Assembly (NCBI GenBank): GCA_964501705.1 | Contig: CAZCUQ010000023.1 | Location: forward strand, 1 to 19,582 | Length of the DNA: 19,582 nucleotides | Reading direction: 5' to 3' | DNA from: RGIG4694 sp964501705 | Lineage (GTDB): Bacteria; Bacillota; Clostridia; Oscillospirales; Ruminococcaceae | Shown here: positions 1 through 7,338 of the stretch, piece by piece | Layout of the letters: every line of letters begins with the position of its first letter | How positions within the stretch are numbered: position 1 is the first letter of the stretch | Notes under the pieces: generated by a model | Told to the model about the DNA's origin: nothing | The model's database searches: none | Seen by the model: the letters and a program-made list of their open reading frames with translations, nothing else | Position numbers and translations under genes: made by a program

Positions 1-816
1 TACTTCAATCCCGCAGGGTCCGTTAAGGACAGAATTGCAAAGGCAATGATCGACGACGCGGAGCAAAGGGGTATTCTGAAGCCCGGCAGCGTTATTATAG
101 AACCTACCAGCGGAAATACGGGAATCGGTCTTGCTTCCGTAGCCGCCGCGAGAGGATACCGCCTTATTATAGCAATGCCCGAAACCATGAGTCTGGAACG
201 CCGCACCCTGATGAGAGCATACGGCGCGGAGCTTGTACTTACCGACGGCGCAAAGGGAATGAAAGGCGCGATCGCAAAAGCGGAAGAGCTTGCCGCCGAA
301 ATTCCCGACAGCTTTATCCCCTCGCAGTTTACCAATCCCGAAAATCCCGCGATCCACGAAAAGACAACAGGCGTTGAGATCTGGGATGACACCGACGGAA
401 AAGTGGATATTTTCGTTGCGGGTGTAGGCACGGGCGGCACGATCAGCGGCACGGGCAAGTATCTGAAAAACAAAAACCCCGAAATAAAGGTCGTTGCCGT
501 TGAACCAAAGAGTTCTCCCGTTCTTTCAAAAGGAGTTTCGGGACCTCATAAAATTCAGGGGATCGGCGCGGGGTTTGTTCCCGAAACCCTTAACACCGAT
601 ATTTACGATGAGATAATCACCGTTGAAAACGAAGACGCTTTTGAAACGGGAAGGGAGATCGCCCGCAACGAGGGGGTTCTTGTGGGGATTTCATCGGGAG
701 CGGCTGTATGGGCTGCAATTCAGCTTGCGGAACGCCCCGAAAACAAGGGGAAAACCATTGTCGCGCTCCTGCCCGATACGGGCGAGCGGTACTTGTCCAC
801 ACCTATGTTTGAGTGA
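1..816 (+). CDS. cysK: Cysteine synthase (O-acetylserine sulfhydrylase), 5'-truncated
   Basis: This PLP enzyme makes cysteine from O-acetylserine and sulfide in the cytosol. The frame is open from base 1, so the gene starts outside the window. 271 residues are visible; the family is usually about 305-310, so roughly 35-40 N-terminal residues are missing. The visible N-terminus carries NPAGSVKDR, whose Lys (bases 25-27) is the PLP Schiff-base lysine. TSGNTGIGLA follows (substrate/PLP loop), then the glycine-rich GVGTGGTISGTGKYL (PLP phosphate cradle), GISSGAA, and the C-terminal LLPDTGERYLSTPMF, all typical of CysK. Cystathionine beta-synthase-like paralogues share the fold, but these motifs and the absence of a C-terminal extension favour CysK. 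The stop is followed by a spacer with a hairpin at 871-903. Confidence 0.93.
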   Translation, partial: YFNPAGSVKDRIAKAMIDDAEQRGILKPGSVIIEPTSGNTGIGLASVAAARGYRLIIAMPETMSLERRTLMRAYGAELVLTDGAKGMKGAIAKAEELAAEIPDSFIPSQFTNPENPAIHEKTTGVEIWDDTDGKVDIFVAGVGTGGTISGTGKYLKNKNPEIKVVAVEPKSSPVLSKGVSGPHKIQGIGAGFVPETLNTDIYDEIITVENEDAFETGREIARNEGVLVGISSGAAVWAAIQLAERPENKGKTIVALLPDTGERYLSTPMFE

Positions 817-870
817 AAAATAACCGAATCGTTCCTTATTCGGAACGTTATGGCATATAAGCGCATCTTT

Positions 871-903
871 GGCCGTATAGATCATATTGTGATTTATACG
901 GCC
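871..903 (+). terminator. Hairpin, possible cysK terminator
   Basis: GGCCGTATA (871-879) pairs with TATACGGCC (895-903). Inside, ATCA/TGAT extends the stem across a G-U pair, leaving a 5-nt loop. The T tract that follows is poor (GTTTCC), so this is either a weak intrinsic terminator or a 3' stabilising hairpin for cysK mRNA. Confidence 0.45.
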
Positions 904-1043
904 GTTTCCGTGCAATTTTAGGTATGCTTCGGTTGATGGAAAACAGAATCGCCTGCTCAAATCCGTTACGGAAATCCTCCGATAAAACAATCGAATATAA
1001 AAATCGGAAAAATCTCACAGATTTATCAGATTTCCTCGGAAAC

Positions 1044-1145
1044 TATAGTCAACGGCACTAAAAATTTGACTTGAAGTCAAGCAAAAATTTGCATATATGA
1101 TTTTTGCGCGGACTGAAAGCACAAATTTTAATGTCGTTTACTATA
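1044..1145. mobile_element. 102-bp MITE-like element, copy 1
   Basis: The element begins TATAGTCAACG and ends CGTTTACTATA. It matches the copy at 9035-9136 at 100 of 102 positions. The outer 20 bases of the two ends are imperfect inverted repeats (17 of 20 here). Inside are two further palindromes, TTGACTT-G-AAGTCAA and GCAAAAAT/ATTTTTGC, so either strand could fold extensively. There is no coding capacity. The TA at both ends fits a TA target duplication as in IS630/Tc1-mariner-related MITEs; that link is inference, since no transposase is present in the window. Confidence 0.75.
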
Positions 1146-1316
1146 ATGTGCGGCAGAGGATTTTGTCAGCAGGCGCGCCGGTTTCCGGGAAAGTCTGATG
1201 AAAGGCAATTTCAAAACCGATTTCCCACAGCGAAAAATATTTTCTTACGGTTCTTTCCCGCCTGTAAACGAAATATTAACAAATTGAAAATTATATTTGA
1301 AAAAGCAGAGTATATC

Positions 1317-1345
1317 TTGTCAAACGATTAAAATAGTAGTATAAT
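1317..1345 (+). promoter_or_regulatory. Sigma-A-type promoter of the carboxyltransferase operon
   Basis: TTGTCA (1317-1322), a 17-bp spacer, and TATAAT (1340-1345). The predicted start near 1352 gives a leader of about 75 nt before the ATG at 1429. Confidence 0.75.
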
Positions 1346-1362
1346 ATTATAAGTTTAGGTTT

Positions 1363-1381
1363 AAATTTCAGTGGGAAATTT
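1363..1381 (+). repeat. Weak leader hairpin upstream of the carboxyltransferase gene
   Basis: AAATTTC (1363-1369) pairs with GAAATTT (1375-1381) around a 5-nt loop, in the transcribed leader. A run of seven T follows a few bases later. The stem is AT-only apart from one pair, so attenuation is possible but not supported beyond this layout. Confidence 0.25.
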
Positions 1382-1428
1382 ATCTGTATTTTTTTGATTA
1401 TTTATCCCATCGGAACGGAGGAAAATTT

Positions 1429-2805
1429 ATGTTGACGGAAGGAATGAGAACCAAGCTCGCTGACTATAACGCGGTCTTGGAATCGGATACAGCCGCTAAA
1501 AAAAGACTTGCCGCTCTTTTTGACGACGGAACTTATACTGAGATCGACGCTTACGCGAAAAACGGAAAGGATCTTTCGGGCGTATGCGCGGCTTACGGCT
1601 TTGCAAACGGTATGCCCGTATACGCTTTCTCACAGGATCGCACCGTAAAAAGCGGAGCTGTTACAAAGGTTCAGGCGGCTAAGATATGCAAGGTGCTTTC
1701 CCTTGCCGCAAAAAACGGTCTTCCAGTCGTGGGAATTTACGACTCCTGCGGAGCTTACATCGAAGAAGGCGCGGACGCTCTCAACGCTTACAGCGAGATA
1801 CTTAAAGGAGTCGGCAATCTTTCGGGAGTAGTTCCCCAGATCTCCGTAATAGCGGGCGTATGCTCAGGCTGCGCGGCTGTTATTGCCGAGTCCGCCGATA
1901 TTGTTGTCGTGTCCGAAAAGGCGGAGCTTTATATGTTCGCGGGCAAGGAACAGGACGGCGCAGAGGACGCAATGAAATCGGGAGTCGCCGCTGTTACGGC
2001 AAAGGACGATATCGCAGCTGTCGAAGCCGCGAAAAAGCTTATAGGAATGTTCCCCTCGAACAACCTGTCCGCGGTACCCGAATTTGAATATTCCGAAAGC
2101 GGAAAAACTCCCGCCGGAGATGCTGTTAAAATCGCTGCGGGAATTGCCGACGAGGGCAGTGTGACCGAGCTTTACGCCGATTTCGGAAAAGCCTCGTATA
2201 CCGCTCTCGCAACGGTTTCGGGCGAAACGATCGGTATCGCAGCCACAAATAAGACTGCGGATAAGCTGAACTGCCGCGACTGTACAAAGCTTTCCGATTT
2301 CGTTAAATTATGCGACGCGTTTTCTATTCCGATAATCACCGTTACCGATACGGAGGGCTTCGACCCCGAATGTAAGAGAGCGGTAAGATCCGCCGTGAAC
2401 GTTTCAAACGCTTACGCCGAAGCTACCACCGTTAAAATTTCCATTATCACAGGAAAGGCTTACGGCGCGGCTTACGCCGCTTTTGCGGGAGTGAACGCGG
2501 GCGCCGATGCGACATTTGCTTACGAGGATGCGGTGATTTCTCCCGTTGATCCGGTTTCCGCCGCTGAATTCCTTTATCATGACGAGCTTAAAGGCGCTTC
2601 GGACGTTAAGGCAAAGAGAAAGGAACTCGCCGCAAGATATGCGGACGAATTCTGTACTGCCGTTGACGCTGCCTCAAAGGGCGCCGTTGATGAGATCATA
2701 GCTCCCGAAAAGGCAAGAGAAGCCGTTATCTCGGCACTTGATATCTTCTCGGGCAAGAGAATGCTCCGCAGACTTCCCAAAAAGCACGGAACCAAGGGAT
2801 TCTGA
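1429..2805 (+). CDS. Acyl-CoA/methylmalonyl-CoA-type carboxyltransferase subunit (12S-like)
   Basis: This is a crotonase-fold carboxyltransferase subunit of the family that includes the transcarboxylase 12S subunit, MmdA and propionyl-CoA carboxylase beta. It moves a carboxyl group between an acyl-CoA and carboxybiotin. At 458 residues it is shorter than the usual 500-520. The N-terminal half contains YDSCGAYIEEGADAL and GVCSGCAAVIAESADIVVVSE-like glycine-rich oxyanion regions. The C-terminal half contains the TDTEGFDPE segment, GKAYGAAYAAFAG and a conserved SAAEFLYHDEL end. GGAGG ahead of the ATG supports the start. It is followed by a biotin carrier and a 5S-type carboxyltransferase in the same operon. 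The acyl-CoA substrate cannot be read from the sequence; malonyl-, propionyl- and acetyl-CoA are all possible. Confidence 0.85.
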   Translation: MLTEGMRTKLADYNAVLESDTAAKKRLAALFDDGTYTEIDAYAKNGKDLSGVCAAYGFANGMPVYAFSQDRTVKSGAVTKVQAAKICKVLSLAAKNGLPVVGIYDSCGAYIEEGADALNAYSEILKGVGNLSGVVPQISVIAGVCSGCAAVIAESADIVVVSEKAELYMFAGKEQDGAEDAMKSGVAAVTAKDDIAAVEAAKKLIGMFPSNNLSAVPEFEYSESGKTPAGDAVKIAAGIADEGSVTELYADFGKASYTALATVSGETIGIAATNKTADKLNCRDCTKLSDFVKLCDAFSIPIITVTDTEGFDPECKRAVRSAVNVSNAYAEATTVKISIITGKAYGAAYAAFAGVNAGADATFAYEDAVISPVDPVSAAEFLYHDELKGASDVKAKRKELAARYADEFCTAVDAASKGAVDEIIAPEKAREAVISALDIFSGKRMLRRLPKKHGTKGF

Positions 2806-2870
2806 TAATATGTTTCCTATCCGCAGACGCAGATACGGAAAAATAAAAAATTGTAAAAGGTGGTTTACTT

Positions 2871-3236
2871 ATGAAAAGATACAATATTACCGTAAACGGT
2901 ACAGCATATGATGTATCCGTTGAGGATATCACAGGTTCTTCCGCACCTGTTCAGGCTGCTCCGAAAGCGGCTCCCGCACCTGCGGCGGCTCCTGCCGCTC
3001 CCAAGGTTCAGGGCAGCGCGGGCTCTGTTAAGATCACTGCTCCCATGCCCGGAAATATTCTTGATATCAAGATCAAGACCGGAGACAAGGTAACAAGGGG
3101 ACAGGTCGTTGCCGTACTTGAGGCTATGAAAATGGAAAACGATATTACCGCTCCGCAGGACGGAACAGTCGCTTCGGTCAACGTATCCAAGGGAGATACC
3201 GTTGAAACAAACGACACTATCGCAACGCTTTCATAA
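2871..3236 (+). CDS. Biotin carboxyl carrier protein (1.3S-like)
   Basis: A 121-residue biotin carrier that would shuttle the carboxyl group between the proteins encoded on either side of it. Residues 1-20 form a small N-terminal beta segment. Residues 25-47 are an Ala/Pro-rich flexible linker. Residues 52-121 are a biotinyl-lipoyl domain. The biotinylation motif is EAMKMEN, with Lys87 as the biotin site, and APMPGN comes earlier in the domain as usual. The layout matches the 1.3S subunit of transcarboxylase and the free carriers of decarboxylase complexes. AAAGGTGG lies upstream of the ATG, and the gene sits 65 bp after the 12S-like gene with no terminator between. The holocarboxylase that attaches biotin is not in the window. 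Confidence 0.93.
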   Translation: MKRYNITVNGTAYDVSVEDITGSSAPVQAAPKAAPAPAAAPAAPKVQGSAGSVKITAPMPGNILDIKIKTGDKVTRGQVVAVLEAMKMENDITAPQDGTVASVNVSKGDTVETNDTIATLS

Positions 3237-3251
3237 TCGGAGGAACTTCAG

Positions 3252-4649
3252 ATGGCTAAGATTAAAATTACCGAAACGGTGCTTCGCGACGCTCATCAGT
3301 CGCTGCTTGCCACAAGAATGAGCATGGACGATATGCGCCCTATCCTCCCCGAGATAAACAAGGTCGGATTTTATTCAGCTGAATGTTGGGGCGGAGCAAC
3401 ATTTGACTCCTGCATAAGATTCTTAAACGAGGATCCGTGGGAGAGACTTCGTATCATTCGCAGGGAAATGCCCGATACAAAGCTCCAGATGCTTTTCCGC
3501 GGACAGAATATGCTCGGCTACCGTCACTACGCTGATGACCTTGTTGAATATTTCGTTCAGAAAGCCTGCGCAAACGGAATAGATATCATCCGTATCTTCG
3601 ACGCGCTCAACGATATCAGAAATCTTGAAACGGCAATAAAGGCTGCCAAAAAGGAAAAAGCTCATGCTCAGGTTGCTGTTTCCTATACGACAGGCGATGT
3701 TTTCACCGATGAGTATTATGTAAAATACGCAAAGGAAATAGAATCTGCGGGAGCTGATTCCATCTGCATAAAGGATATGGCGGCGCTTCTTACTCCCTAC
3801 AGAACGGAAGCTCTTGTAAAGGCTATCAAAAAGGAAGTTAAAATTCCCATTCAGCTTCACACGCATTACACGTCGGGACTTGCGTCGATGTGCCTCTTAA
3901 AGGGTATCGAGGCCGGCTGCGATATGATAGATACCGCAATGTCTCCTCTTGCAAACGGCACGTCTCACACCCCCACCGAGTCGATGGTTGCCGCTTTGCA
4001 GGGAACAGAATACGATACGGGTCTTGATCTTGTAAAGCTCAACGAAATAAGAGACTACTTTATGAAGCTCCGCAAGAAGTACATTGACAGCGGTCTTATC
4101 GACCAGAAGATGCTCGCGGTAAATCCAAACGCTCTTATCTATCAGGTTCCCGGAGGAATGTTATCGAATCTTCTTTCTCAGCTCAAGCAGGCGGGAAAGG
4201 AAGATCAGCTTGACGATGTTCTCCGCGAGGTTCCCAAGGTTCGCGCGGATTCGGGAAATCCTCCGCTTGTTACGCCGACGTCCCAGATAGTGGGAACACA
4301 GGCGGTTTACAACGTTATTATGGGAGAAAGATACAAGACCGTTACCAAGGAATTCAAGGAAATGGTAAGAGGCGGCTACGGAAAAACTCCCACGGAAATA
4401 GACCCCGAATGGAGAGCTAAGATCCTTAACGGCGAAGAACCTATCGACTGCCGTCCCGCAGACCTCCTTAAACCCGAACTTGACAATATGCGTGAGGAAT
4501 GTAAGGAATGGACAGAGCAGGAAGAGGATATTCTCACTTACGCTATGTTCCCGAAGGTAGCTCCCAAATTCTTTGAAACAAGAAGAAACGCAAAATACGG
4601 CGTTGACGGAAAGAATTCCGACAAGGAAAACAAGGTTCACACCGTTTGA
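3252..4649 (+). CDS. Pyruvate/oxaloacetate carboxyltransferase subunit (5S / OadA-type, no biotin domain)
   Basis: A 465-residue TIM-barrel carboxyltransferase that transfers carboxyl groups between carboxybiotin and pyruvate/oxaloacetate. RDAHQSLLATRM (12-23) carries the metal-ligand Asp. AECWGGATFD and MLFRGQNMLGY follow. IKDMA has Lys174, the position of the carbamylated lysine. QLHTHYT has His203 and His205 as metal ligands. PGGMLSNL marks the C-terminal half. The protein ends without a biotinyl domain, so it needs the separate carrier encoded 15 bp upstream. Length and domain content match the transcarboxylase 5S subunit and the carboxyltransferase part of OadA or PycB. GGAGG precedes the ATG. 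A strong terminator follows at once, so this is the last gene of the operon. Confidence 0.9.
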   Translation: MAKIKITETVLRDAHQSLLATRMSMDDMRPILPEINKVGFYSAECWGGATFDSCIRFLNEDPWERLRIIRREMPDTKLQMLFRGQNMLGYRHYADDLVEYFVQKACANGIDIIRIFDALNDIRNLETAIKAAKKEKAHAQVAVSYTTGDVFTDEYYVKYAKEIESAGADSICIKDMAALLTPYRTEALVKAIKKEVKIPIQLHTHYTSGLASMCLLKGIEAGCDMIDTAMSPLANGTSHTPTESMVAALQGTEYDTGLDLVKLNEIRDYFMKLRKKYIDSGLIDQKMLAVNPNALIYQVPGGMLSNLLSQLKQAGKEDQLDDVLREVPKVRADSGNPPLVTPTSQIVGTQAVYNVIMGERYKTVTKEFKEMVRGGYGKTPTEIDPEWRAKILNGEEPIDCRPADLLKPELDNMREECKEWTEQEEDILTYAMFPKVAPKFFETRRNAKYGVDGKNSDKENKVHTV

Positions 4650-4650
4650 A

Positions 4651-4706
4651 CGGAAATCCGCAAACAGTCATAATGTGTAACTTGACTGTTTGCGGATTTT
4701 CCGTTT
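4651..4706 (+). terminator. Intrinsic terminator of the carboxyltransferase operon
   Basis: An arm at 4651-4670 pairs with 4683-4703 over about 20 bp with a single-base bulge, around a 12-nt loop, one base after the stop codon. The T tract is short (TTTT in the stem, then CCGTTT), but the stem is very long. It could also act on the opposite strand for metK. Confidence 0.8.
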
Positions 4707-4709
4707 ATA

Positions 4710-4832
4710 CTCCAAAAGGAAATCTATAACATTGATTTGTTTTATGTCGTCATTGTTTGATGAAATTTCGTCCATTGTAATGATATATTCGGGAAAATTA
4801 TCCTGAACGCCGCGAAGCGGCGCGACTTCCCG
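4710..4832 (-). pseudogene. Remnant resembling the C-terminus of an AAA/DUF4143 ATPase
   Basis: On the minus strand this stretch reads REVAPLRGVQDNFPEY followed by IITMDEISSNNDDIKQINVI and DFLLE. It resembles, from memory of the family, the C-terminal tail of AAA ATPases with a DUF4143 domain, where an RE...IKDNYPKY...MDE...GI(K/R)...DFLL pattern is common. Everything upstream of the tail is missing: the frame runs only about 12 more residues through GC-rich sequence (4833-4868) before metK begins. The 3' end runs into the terminator hairpin. No start codon with a ribosome binding site is visible. I read it as a decayed gene end; chance similarity is possible. Confidence 0.45.
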
Positions 4833-4876
4833 CCGAAGATTGTAGGGGCGGGAGCGTCTGTCAAACAAATATTTTT

Positions 4877-6066
4877 TTACTTGACAGCATCAAGAAGCGC
4901 GGCGACCTTATCTGTCTTTTCCCATGCGACGCCGAGATCCTCTCTTCCCATGTGACCGTAAGCGGCAAGCTGTCTGTACTGGGGCTTGCGAAGATCGAGA
5001 GAGCTGATTATTCCGTCGGGAGTAAAATCAAATACCTCCTCAACAGCCTTTGCTATCCTGTCGTCGGAGTATTTTCCCGTGCCGAAAGTATCGACCAGAA
5101 CCGATACAGGCTTTGCAACGCCGATAGCATATGCGAGCTGCAATTCGCACTGATCCGCAAGTCCTGCGGCAACAACGTTTTTCGCGGCGTATCTTGCGGC
5201 ATAAGCGGCGCTTCTGTCAACCTTTGTCGGGNNNNNNNNNNGTCTTTTCCCGAAAAAGCGCCGCCGCCGTGACGGGCATATCCGCCGTATGTATCAACAA
5301 TAATTTTTCTTCCCGTAAGACCGCTGTCTCCCATAGGACCGCCGATAACGAATCTTCCCGTAGGATTTACGTAAAACTTCGCGCCCTTAAGAAGATTTTC
5401 GGGGATAACAGGCTTTATAACATTTTCAATAATATCCGCTCTTATCTTTTCGATATCAACGCTTTCGGAGTGTTGGGACGAAACGACAACGGTATCTATG
5501 CCAACGGGCTTTCCGTCCTCATAAATGACCGTGACCTGAGTTTTTCCGTCGGGACGGAGATAATCGAGAGTGCCGTTCTTTCTGACTTCCGTAAGCCGCT
5601 TAGCGAGCTTATGAGCAAGAGAAATCGGCATTGGCATAAGTTCGGGGGTTTCATTGCAGGCGTAACCGAACATCATTCCCTGATCTCCCGCGCCCGTAAG
5701 ATTATTTCTCGTAAGACTGTCTCCGTTAATTTCGCTTGCGTCGTCAACGCCCATAGCGATATCGGAGCTTTGGTCGTGAATTGAAAGCAGCACCGAACAG
5801 GTATTTCCGTCGAAGCCGTATTTTGCTCTGTCATAACCGATATCCGTCACGACGTCACGGACTATCTTTTGAATATCAACGTATGTATTCGTGGAAATTT
5901 CGCCCATACACATTATCATTCCCGTAGTTGTGCAAGTCTCGCACGCAACTCGTCCCTGAGGATCGTTTGCGAGAATGGCATCGAGTACCGCATCGGATAT
6001 CTGGTCGCATATCTTATCGGGATGACCTTCAGTTACCGACTCTGATGTAAATAGTTTTCTTGACAT
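4877..6066 (-). CDS. metK: S-adenosylmethionine synthetase, interrupted by a 10-N assembly spacer
   Basis: MetK makes S-adenosylmethionine from methionine and ATP in the cytosol. Reading from 6066 the product starts MSRKLFTSESVTEGHPDK (ATP-binding His15), contains GAGDQG and reaches GGGAFSGKD with Asp275 at 5242-5244. Ten N occupy 5232-5241. The frame resumes at 5230 with PTKVDRSAAYAARYAAKN and runs to the stop at 4877-4879. MetK proteins have FSGKDP(S/T)KVDRSAAY without interruption, so no residue is missing. The N run plus one duplicated C (5231) add 11 bases and create an apparent frameshift. Rejoined, the protein is 392 residues, the normal length. AAGGAG precedes the ATG and a perfect promoter lies about 60 bp upstream. 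An automatic annotation would wrongly split or pseudogenise the gene. Confidence 0.95.
5231..5241. other. Assembly gap placeholder (10 N) plus a duplicated base
   Basis: The flanking sequences rejoin exactly to the conserved MetK motif if the N and one of the two boundary C residues are dropped. The two contig ends therefore overlap by one base and no sequence is missing. Confidence 0.85.
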
Positions 6067-6123
6067 TTTTCTGCTCCTTTGTATAATAAAATTCAGTTTA
6101 TCACAATTTACCGCTACGATAAT

Positions 6124-6152
6124 ATTATAATATTATCCACAGATTTTGTCAA
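6124..6152 (-). promoter_or_regulatory. metK promoter, perfect sigma-A consensus
   Basis: On the minus strand: TTGACA (6152-6147), 17-bp spacer, TATAAT (6129-6124). Both hexamers match the consensus exactly, which suits a highly expressed housekeeping gene. Confidence 0.88.
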
Positions 6153-6289
6153 GAGTTTTTTCGTAATAACACGGATATAAGTTTTCAAAATTTTCTTCCG
6201 CGGGATTTCTGCGGCAGGTCTTTTTCCTGTGGATTTTTATATCCGCATCATTCTGAAAATACGTTATAATCGGGACGTGCGGCACACAT

Positions 6290-6324
6290 AAAAAGCAGGC
6301 ATACGGCAGCCGCCGCATACCTGC
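6290..6324 (-). terminator. Intrinsic terminator downstream of the OmpR-type regulator
   Basis: Read on the minus strand, GCAGGTATGCGGC pairs with GCCGTATGCCTGC over 13 bp including two G-U pairs, with loop GGCT, followed by TTTTT. On the plus strand the two G-U positions become mismatches, so the structure is built for the minus strand. Confidence 0.85.
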
Positions 6325-6413
6325 CCGGATTTATGTCCGAATGTCACACATTATTTATCAAACCAATTATCCCTCGCTAAATAAAGATTTGTAAATGTAA
6401 ACACAATACTTTT

Positions 6414-7136
6414 TCAGATAGCCGTTTTCAAAGAACCCGGATCCTCAAAGACATATCCCGCGCCGAATATCACACGGATATATCTGGGGTGCCTGGGGTC
6501 TGTCTCTATTTTCGCGCGGAGACGGCGGATATGTTCCACTACCGTTTTTCTGACGTCGTAAGAACTGCTTTTCCACACGCAGGAATATATATTTTCCACC
6601 GAGCAGATACTTCCCCTGTTCGACATAAGATATTCAAGTATCCCGAATTCGATTTTTGTCATAGGTATCTTTACGCCGTTTCGGGTAACTTCCCTTGAAT
6701 TCCTGTCAAGGAGTATCTCTCCCTCGGATATAAGAGCGCGGTTTGCGGCGGTTTCCGCGGCTGCTATCTTTGCGTTTCTTACGGCACTGCTGCGGCGAAG
6801 TACAGCTTTGACCCTCGCGGCGAATTCGAGCGCGGGAACATCTTCCGATACCACAGAATCCGCTCCCTTAGAAAGAGCCATAATAGTCGTGAATTCGTCC
6901 GCCGACTTAGCTACGTACATAATGGGAACATCGGATGCTCTGCGTATTTTTTCAATAACAGAGAATTCCGTCATGCAGAGTATCACCATTTTAACGCCAT
7001 CGGAAGAATCATAATAATCATCGCCTTGCGTCATTGACAGAACATATCCCTCGGGAGCGAGTATATCCATAAATCTTTTTGTTTTTTCTTTTTCCGTTCC
7101 GAAGATTATGTTAATATTTGTATGTATAGCAGTCAT
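6414..7136 (-). CDS. OmpR/PhoB-type regulator with a degenerate receiver domain
   Basis: A 240-residue protein with an N-terminal receiver-like domain (about 8-115) and a C-terminal winged-helix DNA-binding domain (about 133-232). The DNA-binding domain is canonical: ISEGEILLD, TKIEFGILEYLMSNRG, VVEHIRRLRAKIE, IRVIFGAGYVF. The receiver lacks its chemistry. The phosphoacceptor Asp is replaced by Cys54 (VILCM), the N-terminal acidic pair is absent (IIFGTEKE), and the switch Thr/Ser is Val in YVAK; only the Lys remains. Phosphorylation by a histidine kinase is therefore unlikely. No kinase gene adjoins it. ATG at 7136 is chosen because AAAGGAG lies 8 bp upstream; an in-frame TTG at 7154 would overlap that site. 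Its targets are unknown. Confidence 0.85.
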   Translation of the reverse strand: MTAIHTNINIIFGTEKEKTKRFMDILAPEGYVLSMTQGDDYYDSSDGVKMVILCMTEFSVIEKIRRASDVPIMYVAKSADEFTTIMALSKGADSVVSEDVPALEFAARVKAVLRRSSAVRNAKIAAAETAANRALISEGEILLDRNSREVTRNGVKIPMTKIEFGILEYLMSNRGSICSVENIYSCVWKSSSYDVRKTVVEHIRRLRAKIETDPRHPRYIRVIFGAGYVFEDPGSLKTAI

Positions 7137-7231
7137 TTTGTTATCTCCTTTCAAAAGCAGTTGGTTTCCTTTTTTGTTCTTCTACTATATAAACAATTCA
7201 AAAAGCCAAAATATTTCACATAATTTCATTT

Positions 7232-7261
7232 TTTACAAAAAATTAATAATTTAGATATATA
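7232..7261 (+). promoter_or_regulatory. Possible promoter of the DUF378 gene
   Basis: TTTACA (7232-7237), 18-bp spacer, TATATA (7256-7261). The region is very AT-rich, so chance matches are easy. The transcript would begin with an AATATCC/GGATATT hairpin (7261-7284), which could alternatively be an operator. Confidence 0.4.
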
Positions 7262-7338
7262 ATATCCGAAATCTCAGGGATATTGACCGAAAATCTGCGA
7301 AAGATAATAAAACCAAAAGGAATAAGGAGAAAAAAATT

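Larger units (their letters stand above)
817..1428. other. 612-bp intergenic region between cysK and the carboxyltransferase operon
   Basis: I find no convincing gene here; short open frames on both strands have no recognisable content. The region holds a small hairpin right after cysK (CGTTCC/GGAACG, 830-847), a longer hairpin (871-903), a 102-bp MITE-like element (1044-1145), a consensus promoter (1317-1345) and a leader of about 75 nt with a weak AT hairpin (1363-1381). The stretches 904-1043 and 1146-1316 show nothing I can name. Confidence 0.7.
6067..6413. other. 347-bp intergenic region between metK and the regulator gene
   Basis: Both neighbours are on the minus strand. The region holds the metK ribosome binding site and promoter (6124-6152) and the terminator of the upstream regulator gene (6290-6324). 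The predicted metK leader is only about 50 nt, too short for an S-box SAM riboswitch, and I see no such fold. The remaining bases show nothing identifiable. Confidence 0.7.

Noticed and set aside
1104..1331. 75-codon frame in the cysK downstream spacer
   Set aside because: It begins inside the MITE-like element, overlaps the -35 of the promoter at 1317, has no ribosome binding site and no familiar sequence.
5131..5784. 217-codon plus-strand open frame across the N run
   Set aside because: It is antisense to metK, and its continuity depends on the N placeholder; metK explains the region fully.
6067..6123. SAM riboswitch (S-box) before metK
   Set aside because: The predicted leader is only about 50 nt and shows none of the multi-helix S-box layout.
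6133..6318. 61-codon minus-strand frame between the regulator and metK
   Set aside because: It overlaps the regulator's terminator and the metK promoter and has no coding features.
7137..7154. Longer start (TTG at 7154) for the OmpR-type regulator
   Set aside because: The codons cover the AAAGGAG site that serves the ATG at 7136. Upstream GTG or TTG starts of rpmB, flgM, flgN and the DUF6470 gene are rejected for the same reason, and the GTG just before the csrA ATG is also not used.
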